A stretch of DNA of 55,721 bases from Nitrospira sp. CG24E (GCA_002869895.2 NEWP02000001.1:53792-109512), one strand, 5' to 3'; counted from the first letter of the stretch, positions 44,755-53,232 are shown. Made by a program: numbers and translations. The notes: generated from the sequence alone by a model not told the origin.

Positions 44755-45312
44755 ATGAAACTGCGGAAGGGTTCTCAGGATGCGACGGGGTTGCGGGTTG
44801 GGATTGTCGTTGCGAAGTTCAACAAGTTCGTGACGAGTAAGCTGTTGAGCGCCTGTGTCGAGGAATTGACGAAACAGGGGGTCAAGGCAGACGACGTCGA
44901 GGTGGTGCGGGTGCCGGGGGCATTCGAGATTCCGCTTGTGGCTCGAACGATGGCACGGACGAAGCAGTTCGATGCCGTGATTTGTCTCGGCGCGGTCATC
45001 CGTGGCGATACGCCGCATTTCGATTACATCTGTGCGGAGGTCAGCCGCGGGGTCGGGCAGGTGTCGCTGGATACCGACGTGCCGATCATCTTCGGGGTGC
45101 TCACGACGCATACGGTCGCGCAGGCAATCGAACGGGCTGGGTCGGCCAAGTTCGATCGTGGCGCTGAAGCGGCGAGGTCTGCGATCGAAATGGCGACGGT
45201 CATGCGTCAATTACGGGCAGGCGAGGAGACCCCGGTGAGCGTGAAGCGTGAAACGCTAAACGTGAGACGTGGAGCGTTTCATAAAACGCGGGCGCCGCGA
45301 AAGCGCAAGTAG
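44755..45312 (+). CDS. ribH: 6,7-dimethyl-8-ribityllumazine synthase
   Basis: 185 residues, about 30 longer than usual. The canonical enzyme ([64 protein letters not shown] and [15 protein letters not shown]) ends near residue 158. Residues 161-185 ([20 protein letters not shown] and on) are coded by a family F repeat (GTGAAGCGTGAAACGC) running through the end of the gene. It joins ribulose-derived DHBP and the pyrimidine intermediate in riboflavin synthesis and assembles as an icosahedral or pentameric shell. The tail may be surface-exposed and harmless. Confidence 0.95.
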   Translation: MKLRKGSQDATGLRVGIVVAKFNKFVTSKLLSACVEELTKQGVKADDVEVVRVPGAFEIPLVARTMARTKQFDAVICLGAVIRGDTPHFDYICAEVSRGVGQVSLDTDVPIIFGVLTTHTVAQAIERAGSAKFDRGAEAARSAIEMATVMRQLRAGEETPVSVKRETLNVRRGAFHKTRAPRKRK

Positions 45313-45314
45313 CC

Positions 45315-45758
45315 ATGGGATCCCGCCATCAAGCCCGTGAACGCGCGCTCCAGATTCTGTTTCAGTACGATATTCACGGGAGGCCGGGCCTGTGGCTGGA
45401 TCTGTTTTGGAAGGAGAACGAGGCGACGGATGAGGTAAAGGCCTTTGCTGAACGACTTGTCGCAGGAGTGTTGGAGAAGAAGAAAGAGCTGGATGTTCTC
45501 ATCGGGAAATATGCCACCAATTGGAAAGTCAGTCGCATGCCGATCGTGGACCGCAGTATCCTTCGCGCCGGTGTCTATGAATTGATGTGGATGGATGAAG
45601 TGCCGGCCAAAGTCACGGTGAACGAGGCTATTGAGTTGGCTAAGAGTTTCGGCGACGATGATGCATCCAAATTTGTCAATGGGATTCTCGATCAGGTGTT
45701 GAATAAGGAGCTGACGCTGGCCGCTAAAAGACGTGGGGCGTCAGGCGTGAAAGGTTAA
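45315..45758 (+). CDS. nusB: Transcription antitermination factor NusB
   Basis: 147 residues, 2 nt after rib[41 protein letters not shown] and [17 protein letters not shown]-type motifs with FVNGILD are those of NusB, an RNA-binding helical protein acting with NusE/S10 in antitermination and rRNA synthesis. Coupling with ribH is common. The C-terminal RRGASGVKG is extended by a family F repeat. Confidence 0.96.
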   Translation: MGSRHQARERALQILFQYDIHGRPGLWLDLFWKENEATDEVKAFAERLVAGVLEKKKELDVLIGKYATNWKVSRMPIVDRSILRAGVYELMWMDEVPAKVTVNEAIELAKSFGDDDASKFVNGILDQVLNKELTLAAKRRGASGVKG

Positions 45759-45840
45759 ACGTGAAAGGTGGGGTATTGAAATTCAAGGCAAGTAGCTCTT
45801 TCTCTTGCGTTTCACGCTTCACGTTTCACGTTTCACGAGG
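45746..45840. repeat. Family F inverted repeat between nusB and purB
   Basis: GTGAAAGGTTAAACGTGAAA arm and TTTCACGCTTCACGTTTCAC arm. It includes the nusB stop codon and ends six nt before purB, replacing a normal ribosome site. Confidence 0.8.
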
Positions 45841-45845
45841 CCGCC

Positions 45846-47174
45846 ATGATTGACAGATACACTCGTCCCGAGATGCAGTCCATCTGGGAGTTGAAGCGTA
45901 AGTACGAGATCTGGCTCACCGTCGAGCTGGCTGCCTGCGAGGCGTTCGAACGGGCGGGGCAGGTTCCGCGCGGCACCGCGGCTCGTATTGGGAAGAAGGC
46001 TACAATCGATGTGAAGCGCATCGCCAGGATCGAGAAGGTGACGAAACACGATGTGATCGCCTTTCTCGAATCGCTCGTGGAATCGGTCGGCCCTGAACAT
46101 CGGTTTCTCCACATGGGGCTGACCTCGTCGGATATTGTGGATACGTCGTTGGCCGTGCAGATGACCGAGGCGCTCGACCTCATTCTTGACGATCTCGACG
46201 AATTGGTCGCGGTGTTGAAGCGGCAGGCGCTGAAGTACAAACATACCGTGATGGTCGGCCGCTCGCATGGTATTCATGGCGAGCCGATCTCATTCGGTTT
46301 CAAGTTGGCCATTTGGTACGAAGAGGTCTGCCGGCATCGGGAGCGGCTGACGCATGTGCGGCAGGAGATTGCAGTCGGGAAACTGTCCGGCGCGATGGGC
46401 ACCTTTGCCCATCAAGGACCTGAGATAGAAGAGTATGTCTGCGCCAAGCTGGGACTGACGCCGGACCCTGTCTCGAATCAAATCGTGCAGCGCGATCGCC
46501 ATGCCTCCTATGCTTCGGCGTTGGCGTTGCTCGCTGCCAGCATCGAAAAGTTTGCGACGGAGATTCGCCATCTGCAACGGACCGAAGTGCTCGAAGCGGA
46601 AGAGTATTTTTCGGAAGGACAGAAGGGATCTTCGGCGATGCCGCACAAGCGGAATCCGATCGCTTCGGAGAATCTCTGCGGGCTGGCGCGCGTTGTGCGG
46701 GGCAATAGCCTTGCGGCAATGGAGAATGTCGCTCTGTGGCATGAGCGCGATATCAGCCATTCGTCCGTTGAGCGCGTGATCATGCCGGACAGCACGATTC
46801 TGATCGACTATATGCTGGCGCGGATCACGGATGTCATCGAACATCTGGTGGTCTACCCGGTCAACATGAAGCGCAACCTGGATCTTACCGGGGGGCTGGT
46901 CTACTCGCAGCGGCTGCTGCTGCGGCTCATCGAGAAGGGCGCCCAGCGCAAGGAGTCCTATGAGGCTGTCCAGCGCAATGCCATGGCCTCCTGGAAAGGC
47001 GAGGGGGGATTACAAGAATTAGTCGGCCGGGACCCCTTCGTGACGAAACATCTCACGGCAACGGAGATTCGTTCCTGTTTCGACCCGAAGTATTATCTGC
47101 GCCATCTCGATAAAATTTTCAGACGGGTATTCGGATCGGGAGCGCGTAAACCAGTGAAAGGAAGAAAACGATGA
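45846..47174 (+). CDS. purB: Adenylosuccinate lyase
   Basis: 442 residues. Signature SSAMPHKRNPIASENL (about residues 263-278) and other lyase motifs (MGLTSSDIVDTSLA, VGRSHGIHGEPISFG). It cleaves SAICAR and adenylosuccinate in purine synthesis. Its stop overlaps the start of the chlorite dismutase gene by four bases (ATGA), so the two are probably translated together. Confidence 0.98.
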   Translation: MIDRYTRPEMQSIWELKRKYEIWLTVELAACEAFERAGQVPRGTAARIGKKATIDVKRIARIEKVTKHDVIAFLESLVESVGPEHRFLHMGLTSSDIVDTSLAVQMTEALDLILDDLDELVAVLKRQALKYKHTVMVGRSHGIHGEPISFGFKLAIWYEEVCRHRERLTHVRQEIAVGKLSGAMGTFAHQGPEIEEYVCAKLGLTPDPVSNQIVQRDRHASYASALALLAASIEKFATEIRHLQRTEVLEAEEYFSEGQKGSSAMPHKRNPIASENLCGLARVVRGNSLAAMENVALWHERDISHSSVERVIMPDSTILIDYMLARITDVIEHLVVYPVNMKRNLDLTGGLVYSQRLLLRLIEKGAQRKESYEAVQRNAMASWKGEGGLQELVGRDPFVTKHLTATEIRSCFDPKYYLRHLDKIFRRVFGSGARKPVKGRKR

Positions 47175-47968
47175 GATCTGCTATTTCTGTGCTCATGCGT
47201 GTTGCTGTGCTGGTGTTGGCCGGTTCGGTGGCGGTGTCCACTGTCGAGGCAGCCGACCGCGAGAAGCTGCTGAGTGAGCCGGGCGTCTATGGCACCTTTG
47301 CCGCCTTCCATCTCGATGCGGACTGGGCGAAAGAGGGGCAGGCAATGCGTATCACGCAATTACTCACGTTGAAGGGAGTGGTTGAGCAGCATCGGGAGAA
47401 AGTGGCGATCGATGTCTATCTTCTGCGTGGACTCTCCGATCGCGCCGATGTGCTGTTTCGCATCCACGCGGCCGAGCTGCGCGAGACTCAGCAGTTTCTG
47501 CTGGATCTTCAGGCCAGCCAATTCGGGAGACACTTGACCGACAGCACCATCTTTTCCGGCCTGACGAAGAAAGCCAACTATGTGCCGGGCATGCCGGACA
47601 ACCTCAAGACCGAGCTGAAACTCCCCAGCGATCCAGGATCCAAACCCTATGTGATTGTGATTCCAATACGGAAGGATGCGGACTGGTGGTCCCTGCCGCA
47701 AGCGCAACGCGCGGCGATGATGCAGGAACATACGGAGGCCTCGTTGCCCTACAGCAAGACGGTCAAACGGAAGCTCTACCATGCGACCGGTCTCGACGAT
47801 TTGGACTTCATTACCTATTTCGAAACCTCGCAGCTGGAAGACTTTCAGAGTTTGATTTTGGCTCTGGAGAAGGTGAAAGAGTTTCGGCATAATCGGCGAT
47901 TCGGCCATCCGACCCTGCTGGGAACGGTCAGATCGCTGGATGAAGTCATTGAAGTGCTGGCTCAGTAA
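47171..47968 (+). CDS. cld: Chlorite dismutase, secreted, Nitrospira type
   Basis: 265 residues. Signal peptide about 1-28 (ending VEAADR). The haem-binding histidine H187 (MMQEHTEA) and the catalytic distal arginine R200 (KTVKRKLYH), 13 residues apart, are the equivalents of H160/R173 in the Nitrospira defluvii enzyme as I recall it. GVYGTFAAFHLD, SKPYVIVIPIRKDADWW and EFRHNRRFGHPTLLGT also match that enzyme closely. It converts chlorite to chloride and dioxygen in the periplasm. It overlaps purB by four bases, an unexpected partner. Confidence 0.93.
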   Translation: MRSAISVLMRVAVLVLAGSVAVSTVEAADREKLLSEPGVYGTFAAFHLDADWAKEGQAMRITQLLTLKGVVEQHREKVAIDVYLLRGLSDRADVLFRIHAAELRETQQFLLDLQASQFGRHLTDSTIFSGLTKKANYVPGMPDNLKTELKLPSDPGSKPYVIVIPIRKDADWWSLPQAQRAAMMQEHTEASLPYSKTVKRKLYHATGLDDLDFITYFETSQLEDFQSLILALEKVKEFRHNRRFGHPTLLGTVRSLDEVIEVLAQ

Positions 47969-47974
47969 GTAGCC

Positions 47975-48115
47975 CGCGTTACTCGTGAAGCGTTTCATGT
48001 TTCGAGTTTCTAGTTTCATGTTCCAAATTTCAGGTTCGAGACTGGGATTTCAGCAATCCGAAACGAGCAACTCCACTCCTGGACGAACGACGCTTCACGA
48101 ACGACGAGGAACGCA
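47975..48115. repeat. Family F-like repeats before purC
   Basis: ACTCGTGAAGCGTTTCATGT, AGTTTCTAGTTTCATGTTCC and ACGACGCTTCACGAACGACG. No gene; only this repeat cluster is seen between cld and purC. Confidence 0.65.
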
Positions 48116-48171
48116 GCAGCGGATAGGCGATTGCAGCAGAAGTGTTCAGTAATGCAGGTTAAGGAACGATT

Positions 48172-48876
48172 ATGACGACAGGTGCACTTCTCTACGAAGG
48201 TAAAGCCAAGAAGGTCTTTGCGACCGACAAGCCGGATCTGGTCGTCCAGTATTTCAAGGACGATGCGACGGCCTTCAACGCGCAGAAGCGCGGGACGATC
48301 GTCGAGAAGGGCGTGATCAACAACAAAGTGTCGGAGCGGCTCTTTCGGCTGCTGGAACAGGCCGGAGTCCCGACGCATTTTGTCGAGCGGTTGAGCGACC
48401 GGGAACTACTTGCGAAGAAGGTGGCGATCGTGCCGGTCGAAGTGGTGGTCCGCAATGTGGTGGCAGGCAGTTTGGCGAAGCGTCTGGGGTTGAAAGAAGG
48501 CGATCCCATCGAGCCTGCCATCGTGGAGTGGTACTACAAGAACGACGGGCTGGGCGATCCGCTTATCGCCGATGAACATATTCGGCTGATGAAGCTGGCG
48601 ACAGTGGAACAGATGGCCGAGATCAAGCGCCTGGCGCTGAAAGTAAACAGCGTCCTTCAGCCATTTTTTGTGGAACGGAAGATGATCCTCGTCGATTTCA
48701 AATTGGAGTTTGGGCTGTACAACGGCACGCTGATTCTGGCCGATGAGATTTCGCCGGATACCTGCCGCTTTTGGGATCAGACGACGAAAGAATCGATGGA
48801 TAAGGATAGGTTTCGGAAGGATTTGGGGAAGATTGAAGAGGCGTATCGGGAAGTGTTGAAAAGAGTGTGCGGATAG
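48172..48876 (+). CDS. purC: SAICAR synthase
   Basis: 234 residues. LYEGKAKKVF, FKDDATAFNAQKRG, EVVVRNVVAGSLAKRLG and LVDFKLEFGL, with DEISPDTCRFWD, are PurC signatures. It condenses CAIR with aspartate using ATP. Probably transcribed with purS and purQ, although a repeat and a small membrane-protein gene lie between. Confidence 0.98.
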   Translation: MTTGALLYEGKAKKVFATDKPDLVVQYFKDDATAFNAQKRGTIVEKGVINNKVSERLFRLLEQAGVPTHFVERLSDRELLAKKVAIVPVEVVVRNVVAGSLAKRLGLKEGDPIEPAIVEWYYKNDGLGDPLIADEHIRLMKLATVEQMAEIKRLALKVNSVLQPFFVERKMILVDFKLEFGLYNGTLILADEISPDTCRFWDQTTKESMDKDRFRKDLGKIEEAYREVLKRVCG

Positions 48877-48892
48877 GAGAGTAAGGGCGCCA

Positions 48893-49080
48893 TGGTGACT
48901 TCCTTGCTCGCAGAACGCGCACGATGGGACAGTGCTCGTTCGATGCGCGCAGTAGAAGTCAGCCATAGCGCCCTTACAAAAAATACTCCCGATTCTTATG
49001 GGGTGAGGGTGGAGGATATAGACGGAGGGACTGTCCTCCTTGCTCGCGCAACGCGCAGTTGAGGACAACCTCACCATCCC
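48893..49080. repeat. Family D repeat after purC
   Basis: TTCCTTGCTCGCAGAACGCG, CAGTGCTCGTTCGATGCGCG and TCCTTGCTCGCGCAACGCGC. The pair GGGCGCCATGGTGACTTC and GAAGTCAGCCATAGCGCCC forms imperfect outer arms. Confidence 0.8.
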
Positions 49081-49149
49081 CTTCGAAGACTACTCCACAT
49101 CTTTTGGCGAAGGGGAGAGAAGGGAAGGGGAAGTGAAGGGGGAGATGTG

Positions 49150-49371
49150 ATGGGGTTTCGGCGGCTGTTCATGATGTATGGGTTGGTGGGCTCCATTTTG
49201 GGGGTCATGGCGGTGGTCGGTATGTTGACCTATCGTCTGCAGGAGTCACCATGGCGCTGGCCGCTTCTGGCGATTATCGTGGCCGGGTTCGGGACGATCG
49301 CGGGGATTTTTTGGATCAGGAGATATGTGGACAGACAGACCAAAGAGTCTGAGCAGCGAGATCAACGGTGA
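49150..49371 (+). CDS. Small membrane protein, two helices
   Basis: 73 residues from ATG 49150 (GGGGGAGA upstream). Two hydrophobic segments (MMYGLVGSILGVMAVVGML and PLLAIIVAGFGTIAGIFWI) separated by a short basic turn, with a charged tail (DRQTKESEQRDQR). It sits between purC and purS. No family is recognised. It might belong to the purine group only by position. Confidence 0.65.
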   Translation: MGFRRLFMMYGLVGSILGVMAVVGMLTYRLQESPWRWPLLAIIVAGFGTIAGIFWIRRYVDRQTKESEQRDQR

Positions 49372-49384
49372 CGGGAGAAGGAGA

Positions 49385-49475
49385 TGGAGGCTGATGCTCT
49401 TCTGTGCTCGCGCAACGCGCGGTCTCGGAAGACCCTCGTTGGACGCGCGCAGTGGAAGATCAATCAGCCTCCATC
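49385..49475. repeat. Family D repeat before purS
   Basis: TCTGTGCTCGCGCAACGCGC, GGTCTCGGAAGACCCTCGTT and GGACGCGCGCAGTGGAAGAT. GGTCTCGGAAGACC is itself partly palindromic. 49476-49601 holds only a TTAGGATGACG-type sequence and the purS ribosome site. Confidence 0.75.
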
Positions 49476-49601
49476 CCTGAGCAGTAACGAGCGAGCTTAG
49501 AGGGATCACTTAGTTAGGATGACGGCCGTTCGATGCGCCTGGGTGAGAGCGTTCGTGCTGCCCTTTGTTGAGGGGTGTGAAGAAGAACTAAGGAGGGGGT
49601 A

Positions 49602-49844
49602 GTGAAGGCGAAGATTCATGTGACGTTGAAGCAGGGCATTTTGGACCCTCAGGGGAAGGCGATTGAGCATGCGCTCGATTCGCTGGGGTTCAAGAATGCG
49701 GGCAATGTACGGGTCGGGAAGTATATGGAAGTGGATGTGAATGAAACGGACAAGGCGAAGGCTGAGGCCCAGGTGAAGCAGATGTGCGAAAAGCTGTTGG
49801 CCAATACCATTGTCGAAGAATATCGGTACGAACTAGCAGGGTGA
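49602..49844 (+). CDS. purS: Phosphoribosylformylglycinamidine synthase subunit PurS
   Basis: 80 residues, GTG start with AAGGAGGGG upstream. MKAKIHVTLKQGILDPQGKA, then LGFKNAGNVRVGKYMEVDV and ANTIVEEYRYEL are typical PurS. It forms the FGAM synthase complex with PurL and PurQ. purQ follows after a family A repeat. purL was not seen in the window. Confidence 0.96.
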   Translation: MKAKIHVTLKQGILDPQGKAIEHALDSLGFKNAGNVRVGKYMEVDVNETDKAKAEAQVKQMCEKLLANTIVEEYRYELAG

Positions 49845-49845
49845 G

Positions 49846-49902
49846 GTTAAGGTCGAGGCTGAAGAAGTGTTCGCTCAACCTCAACCTTAGCCTTAACCTT
49901 CT
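49846..49902. repeat. Family A inverted repeat between purS and purQ
   Basis: GTTAAGGTCGAGGCTGAAG and GCTCAACCTCAACCTTAGCC arms; a short, complete hairpin of the family. Confidence 0.8.
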
Positions 49903-49910
49903 GAGGAATT

Positions 49911-50633
49911 ATGAAGATCGGAGTGGTGGTATTCCCCGGCAGTAATTGCGATCACGACTGTCAGCATATCTTTAAGGATGTGCTGGGGCAGTATGTGGAG
50001 ATGATTTGGCACAAGGAGACCCTGCTTGCGGGGCTGGATGCGATCGTCCTGCCGGGCGGGTTTTCCTACGGCGACTATTTGCGGACTGGCGCGATCGCGC
50101 GGTTTTCGCCGGTGATGGGGGCGGTGAAGGAGTTTGCGAAGAAGGGCGGGTTGGTGCTCGGCATCTGCAACGGGTTTCAGATTCTGCTGGAAGCCGGGTT
50201 GTTGCCAGGCGCGATGCTACGCAACCGTTCGCTCCACTTCATCTGCAAGGATGTCTATGTGAAGGTTGAGAATGCGGCGACAGCCTTCACGGGAAGTTAT
50301 GAGTCCGGACGGGTGTTAAAGATTCCGATCGCCCATGCAGACGGGAACTACTACACCGATCCGGTCACACTCGCGGCGATGCAGGCGAATGCCCAGATTG
50401 TGCTGCGCTATTGCACGCCGGGTGGCAAGGTGACGCAGGAGGCGAATCCGAACGGTTCACTCGATAATATCGCGGGGATCATCAATGCCGAGGGCAATGT
50501 GCTGGGCATGATGCCGCATCCGGAGCGCTGTGCTGAAGAAGTCTTGGGCAATGACGACGGGAAGTTGATTTTTTTGTCGATGCTGGAGTCGCTGAAGGGG
50601 AATAAGAAGCAGCTGAAGATGGTAGGAGCGTGA
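49911..50633 (+). CDS. purQ: Phosphoribosylformylglycinamidine synthase subunit PurQ
   Basis: 240 residues. Glutamine amidotransferase class [34 protein letters not shown], the nucleophile in [21 protein letters not shown] (Cys in GICNG) and the His/Glu pair in [11 protein letters not shown]. It supplies ammonia from glutamine for FGAM synthesis with PurS and PurL. Last gene of the purine group here. The zone following it changes to accessory content. Confidence 0.97.
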   Translation: MKIGVVVFPGSNCDHDCQHIFKDVLGQYVEMIWHKETLLAGLDAIVLPGGFSYGDYLRTGAIARFSPVMGAVKEFAKKGGLVLGICNGFQILLEAGLLPGAMLRNRSLHFICKDVYVKVENAATAFTGSYESGRVLKIPIAHADGNYYTDPVTLAAMQANAQIVLRYCTPGGKVTQEANPNGSLDNIAGIINAEGNVLGMMPHPERCAEEVLGNDDGKLIFLSMLESLKGNKKQLKMVGA

Positions 50634-50639
50634 CCGGGG

Positions 50640-50930
50640 GTCCTGCCGCTGACCAGTCCGTCTGTCCTCGCGCAACGCGCGGCCTCAGAAGGATGCAAGG
50701 GAGCAGGCAGACCGTTCTTCTTGCTCGCAGAGCCCCCACGATAAAGCGGTGGTCGCTCGATGCGCGCAGTGAAGAACAATCTGCCCACTCCCTCTGGGGA
50801 TGTTGGGGAATCAGAAGGCCCTCGCCCGGGTAAATGGCACGTCTCGACGTGCCAGTGGGTGGGCGGGTGAGAAAGTCGCCCGCAGTGGGAGATCATTCAG
50901 CCTTCATCCCTGAGAGATTGTGAACTTATT
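50640..50930. repeat. Family D repeat mosaic after purQ, no gene
   Basis: TCCTCGCGCAACGCGCGGCC, TCTTGCTCGCAGAGCCCCCA and TGGTCGCTCGATGCGCGCAG, then CACGTCTCGACGTGCCAGTG and GGGCGGGTGAGAAAG. It marks the boundary between the core genes and the cassette-like region. GTTAGGC at 50941-50947 follows. Confidence 0.7.
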
Positions 50931-50961
50931 TAAGGAAGCGTGTTAGGCGTTCAGGAAAGAG

Positions 50962-51430
50962 ATGAGTGGCCAAACAAGTACATGGAAGTCTGGGCTAGCT
51001 TGGGTCCTTCTGAGTCCGCTTGTTCTGCTGATGGCGCTTATCGCAACTCCCCCCCCCAGCGGTTGAGTCGCTGACCGGCTACTATGTTCAAGTTGCGGTG
51101 GCTGGGGCGTGGGCAGCTTGCGGGGTTGTCGCTGGCATTGCGAGAATGGCTTCGGTTCCTTGGGCCTGGCGTCTGCAGGGCGTCCTGCGGTGGATCGCCT
51201 TCGCGTTCGTTTATGCGTGGGTGGTCCTGATTGCGGTTTACTCGATCTTGTTGTTCTTCAAGCTGGAGACAGGGGCTTGGGGGTTGGGGTTATCCATCGT
51301 AGTTGGGGTTTTTCTAACGGGCGTACCGCTTCTCTACCTCGCAAGAAGGCGAAAGATGCGTGAAGCCCACGGACTGCCTAGACAGGGTGAGAAGCCACCA
51401 CATGCGGGGGATGAAAAGGGGACAGGCTGA
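50962..51430 (+). pseudogene. Membrane protein interrupted by a frameshift in a C9 tract
   Basis: From ATG 50962 (GAAAGAG upstream) the frame reads MSGQTSTWKSGLAWVLLSPL and reaches a run of nine C near 51048-51056, then stops at TGA (PPPSGstop). Removing one C joins it to the frame ending at 51430, giving a protein of about 155 residues with four hydrophobic segments (ALIATPPPAVESLTGYY then YAWVVLIAVYSILLFF). The frame ending at 51430 alone has no start of its own that fits. Either a real frameshift, a phase-variable tract or a sequencing error. Function unknown. Confidence 0.6.
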
Positions 51431-51741
51431 TTTATTTTCGTTGGCTGCGGCGTAGGGGGGGCGAGGCTTAGCGTGACGGCAAGGCACGACTAACATTTGC
51501 GCATACTAAACGGGAGCCGTGCCTCAAGGGAAAGTAGTCGGTCCTCACTTTTGCATTCAAGCAGAGCGCTAGATAAACACTGGACTTTTCAGTAGACTTA
51601 TCTGCGACGAACTGTGGGGTTGTTTTCTTTTCGCCCATATAATGGACTTGTCGTCCGCATAGGCTTCTACGTCAGCCAGAAGTTGCCGGCCCTTGCAGTG
51701 GTTCTTATGTGAAGGGGTATCGAAGAATAAGAGGAGCCGCT
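51431..51741. other. Intergenic region without recognised gene
   Basis: 310 nt. It contains AAGGCACGACTAAC and ATACTAAACGGGAGCCGTGC, with a weak inverted pair (GGCACG/CGTGCC). No ORF with a ribosome site was seen on either strand. It may hold a degraded attC-like sequence, which I could not establish. Confidence 0.4.
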
Positions 51742-51948
51742 ATGAAGTTTACGATTACCATCACGCGCGATGAAGATGGAGTGTACATCGCTGAATGTCC
51801 GGCTATTCCGGGCTGTGTCAGTCAAGGCAAGACGGAAGCGGAGGCACAAGCCAACGTGCAGGATGCCATCAAGCATTGTCTTGAAGTGCGTGCTGAAATG
51901 GGGATACCTCTGACCGTCCTCACTCGCCAAGTGGAAGTCATCGCGTAA
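51742..51948 (+). CDS. hicB: HicB-type antitoxin
   Basis: 68 residues from ATG 51742 (GAGGAG 6-7 nt upstream). MKFTITITRDEDGVYIAECP then GCVSQGKTEAEAQANVQDAI is the HicB partial RNase H-fold domain. It normally neutralises HicA and represses the operon. No DNA-binding domain is attached. The following hicA overlaps it (stop TAA and ATG share bases) but is frameshifted. Confidence 0.92.
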   Translation: MKFTITITRDEDGVYIAECPAIPGCVSQGKTEAEAQANVQDAIKHCLEVRAEMGIPLTVLTRQVEVIA

Positions 51949-52174
51949 TGCCGCCGGTTCCCATTCTTTCTCCATCCGACGTCATTAAGATCCTCCAGCG
52001 TCTTGGCTGGCAAGTGGTTCGTCAGAAAGGCAGCCATATCATCATAACGAAACCAGGCCACATCGCCACTCTCTCGATACCCAATCACTCTGAAGTTGCA
52101 CGAGGCACGCTTGCAGTTTGATCGCAACAGCAGGACTGACAATCGAGCAGTTCCTCGAAGCCTCGAACAAGTAG
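51948..52174 (+). pseudogene. hicA: HicA toxin gene with a 1-nt deletion
   Basis: From ATG 51948, 57 residues: PILSPSDVIKILQRLGW, QKGSHIIITK and NHSEVARGTLAV then TGA at 52119. HicA normally continues with a conserved helix. Adding one base after GGCACGCTTG restores SLIATAGLTIEQFLEASNK up to TAG 52172-52174, which is the expected HicA end. The dsRBD-like fold with the catalytic His of GSHII is kept, but the terminal helix is lost. Probably inactive, leaving HicB as an orphan antitoxin. Confidence 0.8.
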
Positions 52175-52250
52175 GCCAGTGCCTAAAAATCGAGGGCAGA
52201 GAAACGGCAACGGCGATGGCATTATGCTCGGGACGTTCGGAGGTGTGCTA

Positions 52251-52306
52251 GACGGACAGAAATCACCAAGTCCGATTTTTGCGGATCGGCTTAAACGTTG
52301 TTGGGC
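52251..52306 (+). repeat. attC-like site a (integron recombination site)
   Basis: The right end CGGCTTAAACGTTGTTGGGC holds a GTTGGGC core (52300-52306) fitting GTTRRRY, preceded by GGCTTAA as in many attC sites. AAGTCCG and CGGATCGGCTT can pair. The left core (RYYYAAC) is not clear. Confidence 0.4.
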
Positions 52307-52335
52307 GTCCACACACGTCTTGTTCGTCGACAGTC

Positions 52336-52725
52336 ATGATTGAATTCCCAGACATCCCAGGTCTGAAGCTCGCTACGCGTACAGAGAGAGGAATCGATCT
52401 CGATGTCGCACCCGATACGCCTGCCTCTTCGTTCTTGCATTTGCTGTGGTGGCTGCCGCGTCGTTGTGAGCTATCGTTCTATGACCAGTTCTTTCCAAGC
52501 CCCAGCGACCCTGGCGCCTATGTCGATGTGCAACGCAAGAAGGATTGGTTCCAGTACCGAATGAGCAACCACGGCTGGTCCCAAACGTGGAACACCCAGA
52601 GTCCGGAACTCATTGCCGCCTGGTTGGTGTTAAACCTCAAAGCCAAATCGACGGTCAATGAACCACTGAGGAGAATGCGTGTCGATGAGAATGTCTCGCT
52701 TCCCGATGCGTTCAAGACTAAGTGA
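52336..52725 (+). CDS. Hypothetical cassette protein
   Basis: 129 residues from ATG 52336 (MIEFPDIPGLKLATRTERGI), lying 30 nt after the attC-like core at 52300-52306. A soluble, aromatic-rich protein (LLWWLPRRCELSFYDQFFP) with no recognised domain. Upstream in-frame start 52279 is inside the attC-like site. The position between two attC-like sites, with one gene per interval, is that of an integron cassette. Function unknown. Confidence 0.6.
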   Translation: MIEFPDIPGLKLATRTERGIDLDVAPDTPASSFLHLLWWLPRRCELSFYDQFFPSPSDPGAYVDVQRKKDWFQYRMSNHGWSQTWNTQSPELIAAWLVLNLKAKSTVNEPLRRMRVDENVSLPDAFKTK

Positions 52726-52766
52726 AACGTGCTATGCCTAGCAGCAGTCCACGGATTCAAGATGAT

Positions 52767-52829
52767 GCCCAGCCCGTCATTCCAGCGGACTTACCGCAAG
52801 CGGCGCGCCGTTGAGCGTCAGCGATAGGC
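52767..52829 (+). repeat. attC-like site b
   Basis: GCCCAGC (52767-52773, near RYYYAAC) and GATAGGC (52823-52829, one or two changes from GTTAGGC) flank TTCCAGCGGAC, CCGCAAGCGG and CCGTTGAGCG, the layout of environmental attC sites with paired L and R boxes. Degenerate, but overall shape convincing. Confidence 0.5.
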
Positions 52830-52834
52830 CGCTT

Positions 52835-53107
52835 ATGACACTTGCCGATGCGGTTGACAGTTTCACGGAATGGTCGGCTCCTTGGACTTTCCGGAAGAGC
52901 ATTCGCGAGAAGCTCGCATCTGAGCCCGAGCAGATCGCGCGCTTCGAGGCGCTCGTCTCAGAGGCATCGCGCTTTGAGCATTGGAATGCCGGCGACCTTG
53001 AGCTCGGATGCAAGATTGCGCACACCGCAACGAAAAAGAAGTTCCCGGACGTGGACGATCGAGTTATTGGTCCCATCGTTCGAGCGGCTTCATACGACTG
53101 GAAATGA
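52835..53107 (+). CDS. Hypothetical cassette protein
   Basis: 90 residues from ATG 52835 (MTLADAVDSFTEWSAPWTF), which is 6 nt after the right core of the preceding attC-like site, as usual for cassette ORFs. Soluble, helical, with WNAGDLELGCKIAHTATKKKF. No family recognised. It ends 8 nt before the next attC-like site. Confidence 0.6.
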   Translation: MTLADAVDSFTEWSAPWTFRKSIREKLASEPEQIARFEALVSEASRFEHWNAGDLELGCKIAHTATKKKFPDVDDRVIGPIVRAASYDWK

Positions 53108-53114
53108 CAATGCG

Positions 53115-53204
53115 GCCTAACCATGCGCTGTGCGAACGGCGGGAACGCGTCGCGGCTGCACCACGCGCTCCGTGGCCGCCATCGCTGAGCGTGGATCGTT
53201 ATGC
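53115..53204 (+). repeat. attC-like site c
   Basis: GCCTAAC (53115-53121) fits RYYYAAC exactly. GTTATGC (53198-53204) differs from GTTRRRY at one position. Between are GCGGC and GCCGC arms and a hairpin CCACG/CGTGG, ending CGCTGAGCGTGG. Length 90 nt fits an attC. Confidence 0.5.
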
Positions 53205-53232
53205 CTCCCAACAACTCACATGAGGAGCCGTC

